A DNA stretch of 29,182 nt from JBPCRW01 sp050996405 (GCA_050996405.1 JBPCRW010000200.1:1-29182), one strand, 5' to 3'. Shown: positions 1-7,877, counted from the stretch's first letter. Translations and numbers: made by a program. Notes: a model not told the origin generated them from the sequence alone.

Positions 1-17
1 AATCAAACCGTGATTTA

Positions 18-45
18 TTGATTATCGAGCAAAGTTTTATAGAAT
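18..45 (+). promoter_or_regulatory. possible promoter of the HD phosphohydrolase gene
   Basis: TTGATT (18-23) and TAGAAT (40-45) are separated by 16 bases, a reasonable sigma70-type pair. The predicted start would fall near base 52, leaving a very short leader before the ATG at 61. I see no clear Shine-Dalgarno there. It is a pattern match only, in AT-rich sequence, so it could be chance. Confidence 0.3.
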
Positions 46-60
46 TATTTTTCAAATCCA

Positions 61-1359
61 ATGGAAAAAATCTACCGCGATTCGGTTCACAATATTATTC
101 GTCTGAAAACGGATTCGGATGAAGGCAGATTGTTAGTAAAATTAATTGATACGCCGGAATTTCAGCGTTTGCGGCGCATCCGGCAGCTTGGGCTTGCGCT
201 TTTTACTTACCAAGGCGCGGAACATTCTCGTTTTACGCATTCTCTGGGCGCGCTGCATTTAGCGACCCGAATTTTGGATAATCTCGACGCAAAATATAAA
301 ATTTCCGCCGAATCTCGCGTCGCCGTCCGCGCCGCCGCCTTGCTGCACGACATCGGACACGGCGCGTTTTCGCACGTTATCGAACCGATTTTCGGATTTC
401 ACCACGAAGATTTTACGATTGAAGCGGTTTTAAGCAATGAAACCGAAGTCGGGAAAATTCTGCGCGAATTTTCTGCCGAACTGCCGCAGAACGTCGCGGA
501 CATTATCGCCGGAAAATTTCGTCCGCAGGCTCTGGCGCAGCTTGTTTCGTCGCAACTCGACGTTGACCGGATGGATTACTTGCTGCGCGATTCACTGATG
601 ACGGGCGCGAAATACGGCATTTACGACCCCGAATGGATTATCAAATCGCTCGAAATTGACGAAGAAAACGACCGGCTGTATGTTTCGGCGCGCGGTATTT
701 ACGCCGTCGAAGATTATTTGCAGGCGCGTTATTATATGTTTCGACAGGTTTATTTTCACCGCACGCTGCGCTCGGCGGAAGCGGTTCTGCGCTCGCTTCT
801 GCGCCGCGCTTTGCATCTTTTTCAAAACGGAAAACAAGTTTGGTTCGCGCCCGCGACAGCATTTGAAAAAGTTCTTGGCGGCGCGAAACTTTCGTTAACA
901 GAGCATCTCGAAATAGACGATGCCGATATGATTTTTCATATCAAGCAATGGCAAAATTCCGGTGATAAAATTTTATCCGATTTGTCGAAACGCTTTCTGC
1001 GCCGCAACCTTTTCAAAGCGTTTGACCTCGATATGCCGGAAGACGAACGGCAAAAATTTTTAGAACGAACGCGGCAAGCGGTTGAAAACGCGGGCTTTGA
1101 CGCGGAATATTATTTCGTCGAAGATAAAATCGGCGATTTTCCGTATTATTTTTACACCAAGGATTTACAGCAGCCGAAGAATTTGATTTTTGTCGAAGAA
1201 GGCTTTTCGCGTCCCGTTATCCGCGAAATTTCCGAAGTCAGCGCGGCGGTGCGCGGTCTGCAAAAAGGCTACGAAATTCATCGCGTCTGTTTCCCGTCCG
1301 AATTGAAAACCGAAGTTGCGGAATTTTATCATTCAAAAAAAGTTGGCGGTGAACGGTGA
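61..1359 (+). CDS. HD-domain phosphohydrolase (SAMHD1/YwfO-like)
   Basis: Predicted cytosolic metal-dependent phosphohydrolase of the HD superfamily, 432 aa, the usual length for the SAMHD1/dGTPase-like bacterial family. Visible motifs are an early HSRFTHS segment with His55 and His60, the metal-binding HDIGH at residues 96-100, and LDVDRMDYLLRDS near residue 170, which supplies the last conserved Asp. These are the hallmarks of dNTP triphosphohydrolase-type HD proteins. Substrate cannot be read from sequence; relatives act on dNTPs or other nucleotides. The stop codon overlaps the GTG start of the next gene (GTGA), which suggests translational coupling. The last codons fall inside the left arm of a heptamer repeat (1345-1374), so the C-terminus may have been altered by that repeat. 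The family is clear; the exact reaction is not. Confidence 0.9.
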   Translation: MEKIYRDSVHNIIRLKTDSDEGRLLVKLIDTPEFQRLRRIRQLGLALFTYQGAEHSRFTHSLGALHLATRILDNLDAKYKISAESRVAVRAAALLHDIGHGAFSHVIEPIFGFHHEDFTIEAVLSNETEVGKILREFSAELPQNVADIIAGKFRPQALAQLVSSQLDVDRMDYLLRDSLMTGAKYGIYDPEWIIKSLEIDEENDRLYVSARGIYAVEDYLQARYYMFRQVYFHRTLRSAEAVLRSLLRRALHLFQNGKQVWFAPATAFEKVLGGAKLSLTEHLEIDDADMIFHIKQWQNSGDKILSDLSKRFLRRNLFKAFDLDMPEDERQKFLERTRQAVENAGFDAEYYFVEDKIGDFPYYFYTKDLQQPKNLIFVEEGFSRPVIREISEVSAAVRGLQKGYEIHRVCFPSELKTEVAEFYHSKKVGGER

Positions 1360-1480
1360 GCGGCGAGCAGTTAATTTTCAAATCTAAAGTTGCGGGATAC
1401 AAGCCGGAGCGAAAGTTTCGCGGGCTATTTTACATTCTGCTTTTTCTGTTCACTGCTCACTGCTTGCTGCTTACTGCCGC
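1345..1480. repeat. inverted pair of degenerate heptamer arrays (TGAGCAG / CTGCTCA)
   Basis: The right arm 1446-1480 is five consecutive 7-mers: CTGTTCA, CTGCTCA, CTGCTTG, CTGCTTA, CTGCCGC. The left arm, about 1345-1374, carries the complementary word as TGAACGG, TGAGCGG, CGAGCAG. About 70 bases lie between them. The arms can pair imperfectly. The left arm holds the stop of the HD gene and the GTG start of the next gene; the right arm encodes the signal-peptide core of that next gene. The 7-nt period is read directly from the sequence. That it is a dispersed repeat family is inferred from the similar arrays elsewhere in this window. Confidence 0.75.
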
Positions 1481-2273
1481 AGCGCAGAAAATCGCTTTTC
1501 TGATTCCAGACAAATCGCCGGACAGTCAAAAGACGCGCGAAAATCTCGAACAAATTTTGTCAAATAAATTTCAGATTTTAGATGATTCAATGGTCGAAAC
1601 CGTTCCGCTAAACGCGCCCGACCAAAACTTTTTCAATCTCTCAACCGAAGACGCGCGAAATTTCGGAAAAGCTGCGGGCTGTAATTTTTTCGTGCTGGTC
1701 AAACCCGAAACTTTGCGCCGCGCCGATTTGTCAAAACAGGGTTTTTACATCGAATCTTATGCGGTCGTCTATCTGGTCAGTTCGCGCACGGGGCGTTTAA
1801 ATTTTTGGAAATTGTTAAGCTTTCAAGGCAATACGGCAGCCGAAGCGGAAACGAAACTGTCGGCTTCGCTTGAAAATCTCGCTTCGGAAATTTCCGCGAA
1901 TATAAAATCCGCAGACGAACACGAATACGCCGAAGACCGGTTATCAAAACTAGCAGAAATACCGGATGAAAATTCCGACGAAGCGAAAAATTTTCGCCCG
2001 CCGCTTCCGTATCGCCGGATTAAGCCCGAATATACCGCGCTGGCAAATCTTTACAATATCGCGGCGACGGTTGACGCTTTGGTCGATTTGGACGAAAAAG
2101 GTATTGTCAAAAGAATCGAAATTATACGCTGGGCGGGTTACGGTTTGGACGAATCCGTTGCCGAAACAATCCGCAAAATGCAATGGCGAGCCGCCGAAAA
2201 AGACGGAAAAACTTTGCCGGTTCGCGTTCTGTTGCGCTACAATTTTAAAAAAATAGAACACGATGACGAATAA
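1356..2273 (+). CDS. exported TonB_C-domain protein
   Basis: Predicted envelope protein of 305 aa that recognisably ends in a TonB C-terminal-like domain. The GTG start overlaps the upstream stop by four bases; no in-frame ATG lies near, so this start is preferred. A long basic n-region (about 25 residues) is followed by a hydrophobic segment at about 25-43 ending AAAQ, a plausible signal-peptide cleavage site. The middle (about 45-190) is not a domain I recognise. Residues about 205-302 have the beta-alpha-beta pattern of TonB_C, with DLDEKGIVKRIEI and a late Ala-Glu-Thr-Ile-Arg helix, used in energy transducers and in many stand-alone Acidobacteriota proteins. There is no TonB-style N-terminal anchor plus proline-rich spacer, so a true energy-transducer role is doubtful. 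The hydrophobic core is encoded by heptamer repeats. Confidence 0.65.
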   Translation: MSGEQLIFKSKVAGYKPERKFRGLFYILLFLFTAHCLLLTAAAQKIAFLIPDKSPDSQKTRENLEQILSNKFQILDDSMVETVPLNAPDQNFFNLSTEDARNFGKAAGCNFFVLVKPETLRRADLSKQGFYIESYAVVYLVSSRTGRLNFWKLLSFQGNTAAEAETKLSASLENLASEISANIKSADEHEYAEDRLSKLAEIPDENSDEAKNFRPPLPYRRIKPEYTALANLYNIAATVDALVDLDEKGIVKRIEIIRWAGYGLDESVAETIRKMQWRAAEKDGKTLPVRVLLRYNFKKIEHDDE

Positions 2274-2318
2274 AGAAGCTGTCAAGATTTTCTCCGCGTC
2301 GTCTGCTCAAAATTTCTG

Positions 2319-3065
2319 ATGAAATATTTTCGCGCCGCTGTCAAAATGTTTTTGTTTTTTGTTTCCACGCTCGGACTTTACGCGGTTTGGTGGATTGTCT
2401 CGTTTTTTATTCCGAACCGACAGCTTTGGCGGCAAGTTATTTTCGGAGCTTGGGCAAAGTGTTTCGTCAAAATCGCGCGAATCAAAGTCGAAGTTATCGG
2501 CAGCCTGCCGCGCCCGCCGTTTTTTCTCGTTTCCAATCATTTAAGTTACACGGACATTCCGGTTTTCCGTTCGGTGCTGGAAACGGTTTTCGTTGCCAAA
2601 GGCGAAATTGAAACGTGGTTTATGGCTGGAAAAATCGTCCGCGATATGGGCGCGATTTTTATCAACCGCAAGAACCGGCGCGACATTCCGCGAGCGGGCG
2701 CGGAGATTTTAGAAAAAATCAACGGCGGCGAAGGCGTGATGGTTTTCCCCGAAGGCACAAGCACGAAAGGCGAAGAAGTTTTAAAATTTAATTCTTCGTT
2801 TCTGGAATTTGCCGCGCAGTCGGATTTGCCCGTTTATTACGCCGCCATCACTTACCGCACGCCGGAAGGCGAAATTCCGGCAAGTCTCGCGGTTGCGTGG
2901 TGGGAAGACATCAGTTTTATGGCGCATCTCTGGCGGCTTTTTCAGGTTTCCGAATCGAAAGCGACGATTACTTTCGGCGCAGAACCGATTCAGTCAACCG
3001 ACCGTAAAGAACTAGCGCGGCAATTGCGCGAGAAAGTGCGGGAAAGATTCGTTCCCGTTTTGTAA
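2319..3065 (+). CDS. plsC: 1-acyl-sn-glycerol-3-phosphate acyltransferase (PlsC/LPLAT family)
   Basis: Predicted membrane-associated acyltransferase that adds the second acyl chain to lysophosphatidic acid in phospholipid synthesis. It is 248 aa, the normal length. Block I is NHLSYTD, with His74 and Asp79 forming the HX4D catalytic pair. Block III is FPEGT at 143-147, which contacts the glycerol phosphate. A hydrophobic N-terminal segment (about 5-30) would anchor it. The ATG overlaps the TGA of an 18-codon reading frame starting at 2263; this may only be chance. It follows the TonB_C gene by 45 bases and is probably in the same transcript. LPLAT relatives also acylate lyso-ornithine lipids or other glycerolipids, so the exact acceptor is inferred. 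Confidence 0.88.
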   Translation: MKYFRAAVKMFLFFVSTLGLYAVWWIVSFFIPNRQLWRQVIFGAWAKCFVKIARIKVEVIGSLPRPPFFLVSNHLSYTDIPVFRSVLETVFVAKGEIETWFMAGKIVRDMGAIFINRKNRRDIPRAGAEILEKINGGEGVMVFPEGTSTKGEEVLKFNSSFLEFAAQSDLPVYYAAITYRTPEGEIPASLAVAWWEDISFMAHLWRLFQVSESKATITFGAEPIQSTDRKELARQLREKVRERFVPVL

Positions 3066-3202
3066 AAAAGCCGAATATGGAAAAGCGTCCGCTGGTCTAT
3101 TGTTTGCTGAAGAAAGCGGCTGTTTCGACTTTTGTGATAACGGCGGGCAGCGGCGTTCTCGAATTAGCTAAAAATAATTTTTTCAAAATGCGGCATTTGG
3201 AC

Positions 3203-3230
3203 TTGCAAATCTCGCAAAAACCGTTATCTT
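3203..3230 (+). promoter_or_regulatory. probable promoter of the radical SAM gene
   Basis: TTGCAA (3203-3208) and TATCTT (3225-3230) are 16 bases apart. The predicted transcription start, near 3237, gives a leader of about 100 bases that contains three small inverted repeats. This is a pattern match; no experimental support is visible. Confidence 0.4.
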
Positions 3231-3241
3231 TTATGTATTTC

Positions 3242-3319
3242 GACTTAAGCAAAAAGTCAGTTTTTTAACCTTGTGCGAAAGTTTTCGCCCCGTAATCATC
3301 ACCCGCCGAACGAGTGATG
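3242..3319 (+). promoter_or_regulatory. structured 5' leader of the radical SAM gene
   Basis: Three local inverted repeats lie in series between the candidate promoter and the start codon. First is GACTT/AAGTC followed by TTTTTT (3242-3266), which is terminator-like. Second is GCGAAA/TTTCGC with a 2-base loop (3275-3288). Third is CATCAC/GTGATG with an 11-base loop (3297-3319), ending just before the AGGAG at 3327. I do not recognise a named riboswitch class. A cis-regulatory role is inference. Confidence 0.3.
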
Positions 3320-3338
3320 CGAAACCAGGAGAATTTTA

Positions 3339-4616
3339 ATGAGCGAAGTTCAAACGCAGACCCCGAACGCAGATGCGGCAGCCGCAGACGCAACGCCCGC
3401 CTTCCGTGTCGATAAGAAGCTGCATCAGATTTTATACAAATCCCCGTCAAAACCGACGCTCGAACTAGCGGCAGAGCCAGTGGAATTGCCCGAACCGCCG
3501 TATCCGCTGCATCCCGACCCGCAGGATATGACCGAGCGCGAATATCAAAAGATGAATGCGATTCGCACATGGAAAACGTGGGGCAAACCTTATTTTCAAT
3601 CGCGCTGGCATCATAAGGAATTGCGCCCGATTATTCCGTATCTGTTCACGGATTGGAAATGCAATTACGACTGCCATTACTGCTGGTCGTATAACAACAA
3701 AGTCAAAGGGATGACCGAAGATGTCGCCCGCCGTTCGATTGACTGGCTGCATTCAATCGGCTCGCGCGTTCTCGCGCTGATGGGCGGCGAACCACTTGTG
3801 CGCCCGAAATTCATCCACAAAATCGTTTATTACAGCGCGATGAAAGACATTTTTGTGTATCTGCCGACGAACGGACGCCTTATGACGAATGATGTCATTG
3901 ACCGTTTGGGCGATGCTGGATTAGCAAACTTGAACTTGGCGGTCGACTCGGTTAAATTCCGCAAGCAGTTGCCGAAATCATTGGATACGATTCGCCCGCA
4001 GTTCGAGTATCTCGTTTCGCAGCAGCGCAAGCACGGGTATACGGTGATGTTCAATATCAACATCACGCGCATCAATCACGAGGACGTGAAGGAGCTGACG
4101 CAAATCGGACACGATATGGGTATCGCCTGCGATTATCACATCAACGAAACGCCGATGATGGAGCAGACGCATTTTAAACATCTGCACGAAAACGACACTT
4201 ACCTGCGCGCCGACGATTGGGACAAAGTTGACGAACTGCTCGATTGGGTCGAAGAGAGGCGCGATGAAGGTTATAAAATCGTCAATCCGAAAATGCACAT
4301 TGTCGAAATGCGAAAGCTGATGCGCGGCGAGATTCCGCCGTGGGCGTGTCGCGCCGGACAAAATTCGCTGATTATTCGCACCGACGGCACGCTCGCTCCA
4401 TGTTTTCCGATGTATTCGGCGACGCACGATTGGGGAACGATTGAAAATTCAAAATTTGATGTCAAGCAGCTTGACGAGATGAAGCAAGAATGCTCGAAGC
4501 ATTGTCTTTCGACCTGCAACTACATTCTCGGTTATTGCTACAACACTTCGCGTGTCATCAAATGGGGAATGAAACAGGCGATGAACGGTTTCAGGGGCGC
4601 GACCGGCTCGTTCTAA
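3339..4616 (+). CDS. radical SAM / SPASM-type protein of unknown substrate
   Basis: Predicted [4Fe-4S] S-adenosylmethionine enzyme of 425 aa. The cluster motif CNYDCHYC (Cys108, Cys112, Cys115) and a GGEP motif about 40 residues later define the radical SAM core. The C-terminal part has a SPASM-like set of cysteines: CRAG, then APCFP, then three or four Cys in the segment around residues 385-400, likely binding one or two auxiliary clusters. About 70 residues precede the core, rich in Ala and Pro at first. An AGGAG at 3327-3331 sits seven bases before the ATG, which supports this start. The gene is flanked by its own promoter and a strong terminator, so it is probably monocistronic. SPASM enzymes modify peptides or proteins or mature other enzymes. 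No small precursor peptide gene is evident next to it, so I assign no substrate. Confidence 0.82.
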   Translation: MSEVQTQTPNADAAAADATPAFRVDKKLHQILYKSPSKPTLELAAEPVELPEPPYPLHPDPQDMTEREYQKMNAIRTWKTWGKPYFQSRWHHKELRPIIPYLFTDWKCNYDCHYCWSYNNKVKGMTEDVARRSIDWLHSIGSRVLALMGGEPLVRPKFIHKIVYYSAMKDIFVYLPTNGRLMTNDVIDRLGDAGLANLNLAVDSVKFRKQLPKSLDTIRPQFEYLVSQQRKHGYTVMFNINITRINHEDVKELTQIGHDMGIACDYHINETPMMEQTHFKHLHENDTYLRADDWDKVDELLDWVEERRDEGYKIVNPKMHIVEMRKLMRGEIPPWACRAGQNSLIIRTDGTLAPCFPMYSATHDWGTIENSKFDVKQLDEMKQECSKHCLSTCNYILGYCYNTSRVIKWGMKQAMNGFRGATGSF

Positions 4617-4651
4617 ACGATTATACCGGCAAAAACTCGCCTTCAGACTTT

Positions 4652-4688
4652 GCACGAAATTCTTAGCGGAATTTCGTGCTTTTTATTT
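4652..4688 (+). terminator. intrinsic terminator after the radical SAM gene
   Basis: A perfect 11-bp stem, GCACGAAATTC (4652-4662) with GAATTTCGTGC (4669-4679), has a 6-base loop and is followed by TTTTTATTT. It lies 36 bases after the radical SAM stop codon. This is a canonical rho-independent terminator. Confidence 0.9.
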
Positions 4689-4731
4689 GCTCTTTTCACT
4701 TTTTATCCTGCCCGCGAAACTTTTTTGTAAC

Positions 4732-4768
4732 CTAATCCGTAAAATTCCCATCTAATCTGTAAAATTTC
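4732..4768. repeat. two-copy 17-nt direct repeat upstream of the M13 gene
   Basis: CTAATCCGTAAAATTCC (4732-4748) recurs as CTAATCTGTAAAATTTC (4752-4768), with two mismatches and a 20-base period. It lies between the terminator and the M13 peptidase start. It resembles the 'taatccgtaaaat' type of dispersed intergenic repeat and may also overlap the promoter, which I cannot place. Confidence 0.55.
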
Positions 4769-4788
4769 TGTAACTACAATTTCTAAAT

Positions 4789-4793
4789 GGAGA
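4789..4793 (+). promoter_or_regulatory. Shine-Dalgarno that decides the M13 start
   Basis: GGAGA lies five bases before the ATG at 4799. An earlier in-frame ATG at 4787 overlaps this motif and has no Shine-Dalgarno of its own. The downstream ATG is therefore the likely start. Confidence 0.7.
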
Positions 4794-4798
4794 TAAAA

Positions 4799-6826
4799 AT
4801 GCGTAACTTTAGTTTTCGTTTTACGACAGCTTTGCTGGTTTTGTTTTCGCTTTCCGCGATGACGATGGCGCAAAGCTCTGGATTCGACACGACCCGAATG
4901 GACACTTCGGCAAATGCCTGCAACGACTTTTTTCAGTATGCCAACGGAACTTGGCTGAAAAAAACCGACATTCCCGCCGACCGCTCGCGCTTCGGCAGTT
5001 TCGATATTCTTTCCGACAATAACCAGGCGGCTCTGCACAATATTCTTGACACGGCGGTCAAAGATACCGGCGCGGCAAAAGGCTCAAACGACCAGCTTAT
5101 CGGCGATTATTACGCTTCGTGTATGGACGAAGCCGCGATTGAAAACGCCGGAACAAAACCGCTCGACCCGTATTTTAACCGGATTAATTCGATTAAGAAT
5201 GTCAACGATTTGCAGGCGACAATCGCTTACTTGCACAAGTCGGGCTTTCCGGCTGTTTTCGGATTCGGCGCGTCACCCGACATTAAAAATTCGACCATCA
5301 ACATTGCCAGCGTCGGGCAAGGCGGACTTAGTTTGCCGAACCGTGATTACTACACGAAAGACGACGCGAAATCGGTCGAAACCCGCGCGAAATTTGTCGA
5401 ATATATGACGAATATGTTCGCGCTTAAGGGCGAAGACGCGGCAAAAGCCAAAGCCGATGCCGATACGGTAATGGCGATTCAAACCCGCCTCGCGCTCGCC
5501 TCGAAAGCCCCGATTGAACTTCGCAACCCCGAAGCGCGCTACAATAAAATGCCGCTCGCGCAAGCCGAAGAACTCGCTCCGAACCTAATGCTTGCCAAAT
5601 ATATTTCGGAACGCGGCGCGCCGAGCGTCACGGAAATCAACATCGGACAGCCGGATTTCTTTAAAGAAGTCAACAAAATGATGACCGATGTTTCGATTGA
5701 CCAGTGGAAAACTTATCTGCGCTGGATGGTTTTAAATTCGTCCGCCAACGCTCTGCCGAAAAAATTCGTTGACGAAAGTTTCAACTTTTTCGGGAAATAT
5801 ATGAGCGGCACGCAGGAGCAGCAGCCGCGCTGGAAACGCTGTATTCGTTCAACCGACGGCGCGGTCGGCGAAGCACTCGGCGCGGAATACGTGAAAACCG
5901 CTTTCACGCCCGCCGCGCAAAAGCGTATGAGCGAATTGATTGATAATCTTTTCGCCGCGTATCGTGAAAAAATCAATCAGGCTAATTGGATGAGTCCCGA
6001 AACGCGCCAGAAAGCACTGGTTAAACTCAATGCTTACCAGCGCAAAATCGGCTTTAATCAAAATCCGCGCGGCTACGCCGGTTTAACCGTCAGCCGCAAA
6101 TCGTATTTCGACAACGGTCGCGCCGTTTCGCAGTTTGAAATTAACCGCAATCTGAAAGACATCGGGCAAAAGGTTGACCGCACGCGATGGGGAATGACAC
6201 CGCCGACCGTCAACGCTTATTACAATCCGACGAACAACGAAATCGTGTTTCCGGCAGGAATTTTGCAGCCGCCGTTTTTCAACGATAAAGCCGATGATGC
6301 CATTAACTACGGCGCAATCGGCGCGGTCATTGGTCACGAAATCACGCATGGTTTTGACGACCAGGGCAGCAAATTTGACGCGAACGGAAATTATCAAAGC
6401 TGGTGGACACCGGAAGACCGGGCGAAATTTGACGAACGCGCGTCGTGCGTTGCAGACCAATTCAGCGGTTATGAAGTCGCGCCCGGTTTGAATATGCATG
6501 GCAAATTAACGTTGGGCGAAAATCTTGCCGACCTCGGCGGTTTGACGATAGCTTACGCCGCGTATCAAAAATCTCTGGAAGGCAAACCACGCCCCGCAAA
6601 CATTGACGGGTTCACGCCCGAACAGCGATTTTTCTTAGGTTACGCGCAAGTCTGGGCGGCAAAGGCGCGCGCCGAAGCCGAACGCCAGCAGGTTTTAACC
6701 GACCCGCACGCGCTCCCGCGCTTCCGCGTTGACGGACCTTTATCGAATCTGCCGCAGTTTGCTCAAGCCTTCGGCTGCAAACAAGGCGATGCGATGGTCC
6801 GCGCCGTCGCCTGCAAAATCTGGTAA
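4799..6826 (+). CDS. M13-family zinc metallopeptidase (neprilysin/PepO-like), exported
   Basis: Predicted secreted or periplasmic endopeptidase that cuts oligopeptides, 675 aa from the chosen start, the usual length for bacterial M13 enzymes. The zinc motif HEITH is at 513-517, and the third zinc ligand Glu574 and Asp578 lie in ENLADLGG. The NAYYNPTNNEIVFPAGI segment upstream of the active site and the terminal CKIW (CxxW) are typical of the family. The first 25 residues form a signal peptide ending near TMAQ. M13 enzymes of this group are common in Acidobacteriota and Bacteroidota. It has a Shine-Dalgarno at 4789, a terminator at 6852, and no obvious operon partner. Cellular substrate is unknown. 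Confidence 0.95.
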   Translation: MRNFSFRFTTALLVLFSLSAMTMAQSSGFDTTRMDTSANACNDFFQYANGTWLKKTDIPADRSRFGSFDILSDNNQAALHNILDTAVKDTGAAKGSNDQLIGDYYASCMDEAAIENAGTKPLDPYFNRINSIKNVNDLQATIAYLHKSGFPAVFGFGASPDIKNSTINIASVGQGGLSLPNRDYYTKDDAKSVETRAKFVEYMTNMFALKGEDAAKAKADADTVMAIQTRLALASKAPIELRNPEARYNKMPLAQAEELAPNLMLAKYISERGAPSVTEINIGQPDFFKEVNKMMTDVSIDQWKTYLRWMVLNSSANALPKKFVDESFNFFGKYMSGTQEQQPRWKRCIRSTDGAVGEALGAEYVKTAFTPAAQKRMSELIDNLFAAYREKINQANWMSPETRQKALVKLNAYQRKIGFNQNPRGYAGLTVSRKSYFDNGRAVSQFEINRNLKDIGQKVDRTRWGMTPPTVNAYYNPTNNEIVFPAGILQPPFFNDKADDAINYGAIGAVIGHEITHGFDDQGSKFDANGNYQSWWTPEDRAKFDERASCVADQFSGYEVAPGLNMHGKLTLGENLADLGGLTIAYAAYQKSLEGKPRPANIDGFTPEQRFFLGYAQVWAAKARAEAERQQVLTDPHALPRFRVDGPLSNLPQFAQAFGCKQGDAMVRAVACKIW

Positions 6827-6851
6827 TTTGATTTACCGAATAATAAAAAAA

Positions 6852-6880
6852 AGCCGCAAAATTTTGCGGCTCTTTTTGTT
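6852..6880 (+). terminator. intrinsic terminator after the M13 gene
   Basis: A perfect 20-base palindrome, AGCCGCAAAA (6852-6861) with TTTTGCGGCT (6862-6871), is followed by CTTTTTGTT and preceded by a run of A. It lies 25 bases after the stop. The A-run in front makes it potentially bidirectional. Confidence 0.88.
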
Positions 6881-6939
6881 AGAAGTTAGACCGACTGTTT
6901 GAGGAAGTTCATAAAATGATATTTGCAAATTTTACCTAA

Positions 6940-7151
6940 GAGAAGCGTTTAGGGCAAAAAGAAGCGATGCAAAAAGCTGCGATTAGCAAGCACGGCAGAT
7001 GTCGCGCTTTCCGCCACAGCTTCGCCGCGCATCTGCTCGAAAACCAATCCGGCGTTCGCACCTTTCCGAACACAAAGACGTGTGAACGACGCAGATTTAC
7101 AAGCACGTTTTGAAAAATAAATCGTTTGTAAAAAGCCCGCTTGACGTTTAA
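6940..7151 (+). pseudogene. C-terminal remnant of an integron-integrase-like tyrosine recombinase
   Basis: In the frame of 6940 the translation contains HGRCRAFRHSFAAHLLEN, which matches the box around the second catalytic Arg of integron-type tyrosine recombinases (usually C-H-T-F-R-H-S-F-A-T-H-L-L-E). The family His of HxxR is Arg here. About 20 residues later the homology moves to another frame (from 7068): HKDV, a TGA stop at 7083, then TTQIYKHVL with the nucleophile Tyr at 7098-7100, and finally VKSPLDV before TAA at 7149. The 'VQELLG' stretch that normally precedes HKDV is missing. A frameshift, a stop and a small deletion make this a decayed gene. No N-terminal half and no attC site were seen. 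Nothing else is recognised in 7152-7330. Confidence 0.75.
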
Positions 7152-7330
7152 AGCAAACCTCTTTCTTTGACTTTTAAATAAGTTTCCAACAAGCGCGGCG
7201 CGAGTCCGGCGGCAAGCAGAATAAAAAATCGGCGGGAGAAAACAAAACGCATTCTGCCGTAGATTCTATCTCAAAAGCCTTTGCGTATGATAATTCTATG
7301 TTGTAGTTTATAAATCGAAGGTTAAAAAAT

Positions 7331-7837
7331 TTGCATAAAGATTTCACTTCAGCAATTGGAATTCGCGCCATTGCCATTTTTGAAATGGTCAAAGGTTTGC
7401 TGGGATTTGCGGTCGGCATCGCTTTGATTTCGCTGCTTCACAAGGATTTGGAAAGCGTCGCCGGAAATGTTTTAGATTATCTGCACATCGACCCGACCGG
7501 ACATTTCGCGCAAATATTTGTCGAACGCGCCTCGAAAATTAACGAATCAAACATTATACTTTTCGTCGTGCTGGCATTTGTTTATACGATTGTCAGAATG
7601 ATTGAAGCCTACGGTTTGTGGCGTTTGCGAGCGTGGGCGGAATGGTTTGCGATAATCTCCGGCTGCATTTATCTGCCGTTTGAAGTGTATGAGATTTTCC
7701 GAAAGCCGGATATTCTGCACTTCGTGATTTTTTTCGGCAATGTTCTGCTTGTTCTATATTTAATCTATGTGCGCGGCGAATCGCGCTATCACCAAACTCA
7801 TCCTGACGAGCCGGTTGTCGAAGTTTTCAAGAAATAA
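7331..7837 (+). CDS. DUF2127-family membrane protein
   Basis: Small polytopic inner-membrane protein of 168 aa with the DUF2127 pattern: an N-terminal G-I-R-A-I-A-I-F-E segment leading into the first helix (about 8-32), a loop with a helical LHIDPTGHF segment, then helices at about 76-98, 103-122 and 130-148. The segment EAYGLWRLRAWAEWFA, ahead of the third helix, is characteristic. The start is TTG at 7331, with GAAGG at 7317-7321 nine bases upstream; no in-frame ATG is available near the conserved N-terminus. Function of the family is unknown. It is convergent with the DUF488 gene, with 40 bases between them. Confidence 0.8.
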   Translation: MHKDFTSAIGIRAIAIFEMVKGLLGFAVGIALISLLHKDLESVAGNVLDYLHIDPTGHFAQIFVERASKINESNIILFVVLAFVYTIVRMIEAYGLWRLRAWAEWFAIISGCIYLPFEVYEIFRKPDILHFVIFFGNVLLVLYLIYVRGESRYHQTHPDEPVVEVFKK

Positions 7838-7877
7838 TTTTTAAGTTTGCAAAACTTATCAAACCGATAAATCGCTT

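Noticed and set aside
2263..2319. 18-codon open frame between the TonB_C gene and plsC, overlapping both
   Set aside because: It could be a coupling peptide, but a frame this short with overlaps is easily due to chance and has no ribosome-binding site that I can separate from the coding context.
3077..3268. 63-codon open frame after plsC
   Set aside because: It has no convincing ribosome-binding site, no recognisable domain, and its second half contains the probable promoter of the radical SAM gene.
3978..4427. 149-codon open frame on the minus strand inside the radical SAM gene
   Set aside because: It is antisense to a gene with clear catalytic motifs and has no domain or start signal; it is a shadow frame typical of this codon usage.
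7152..7330. attC or attI site next to the integrase remnant
   Set aside because: I looked for paired conserved core sites and a folded palindrome and found none that I could support.
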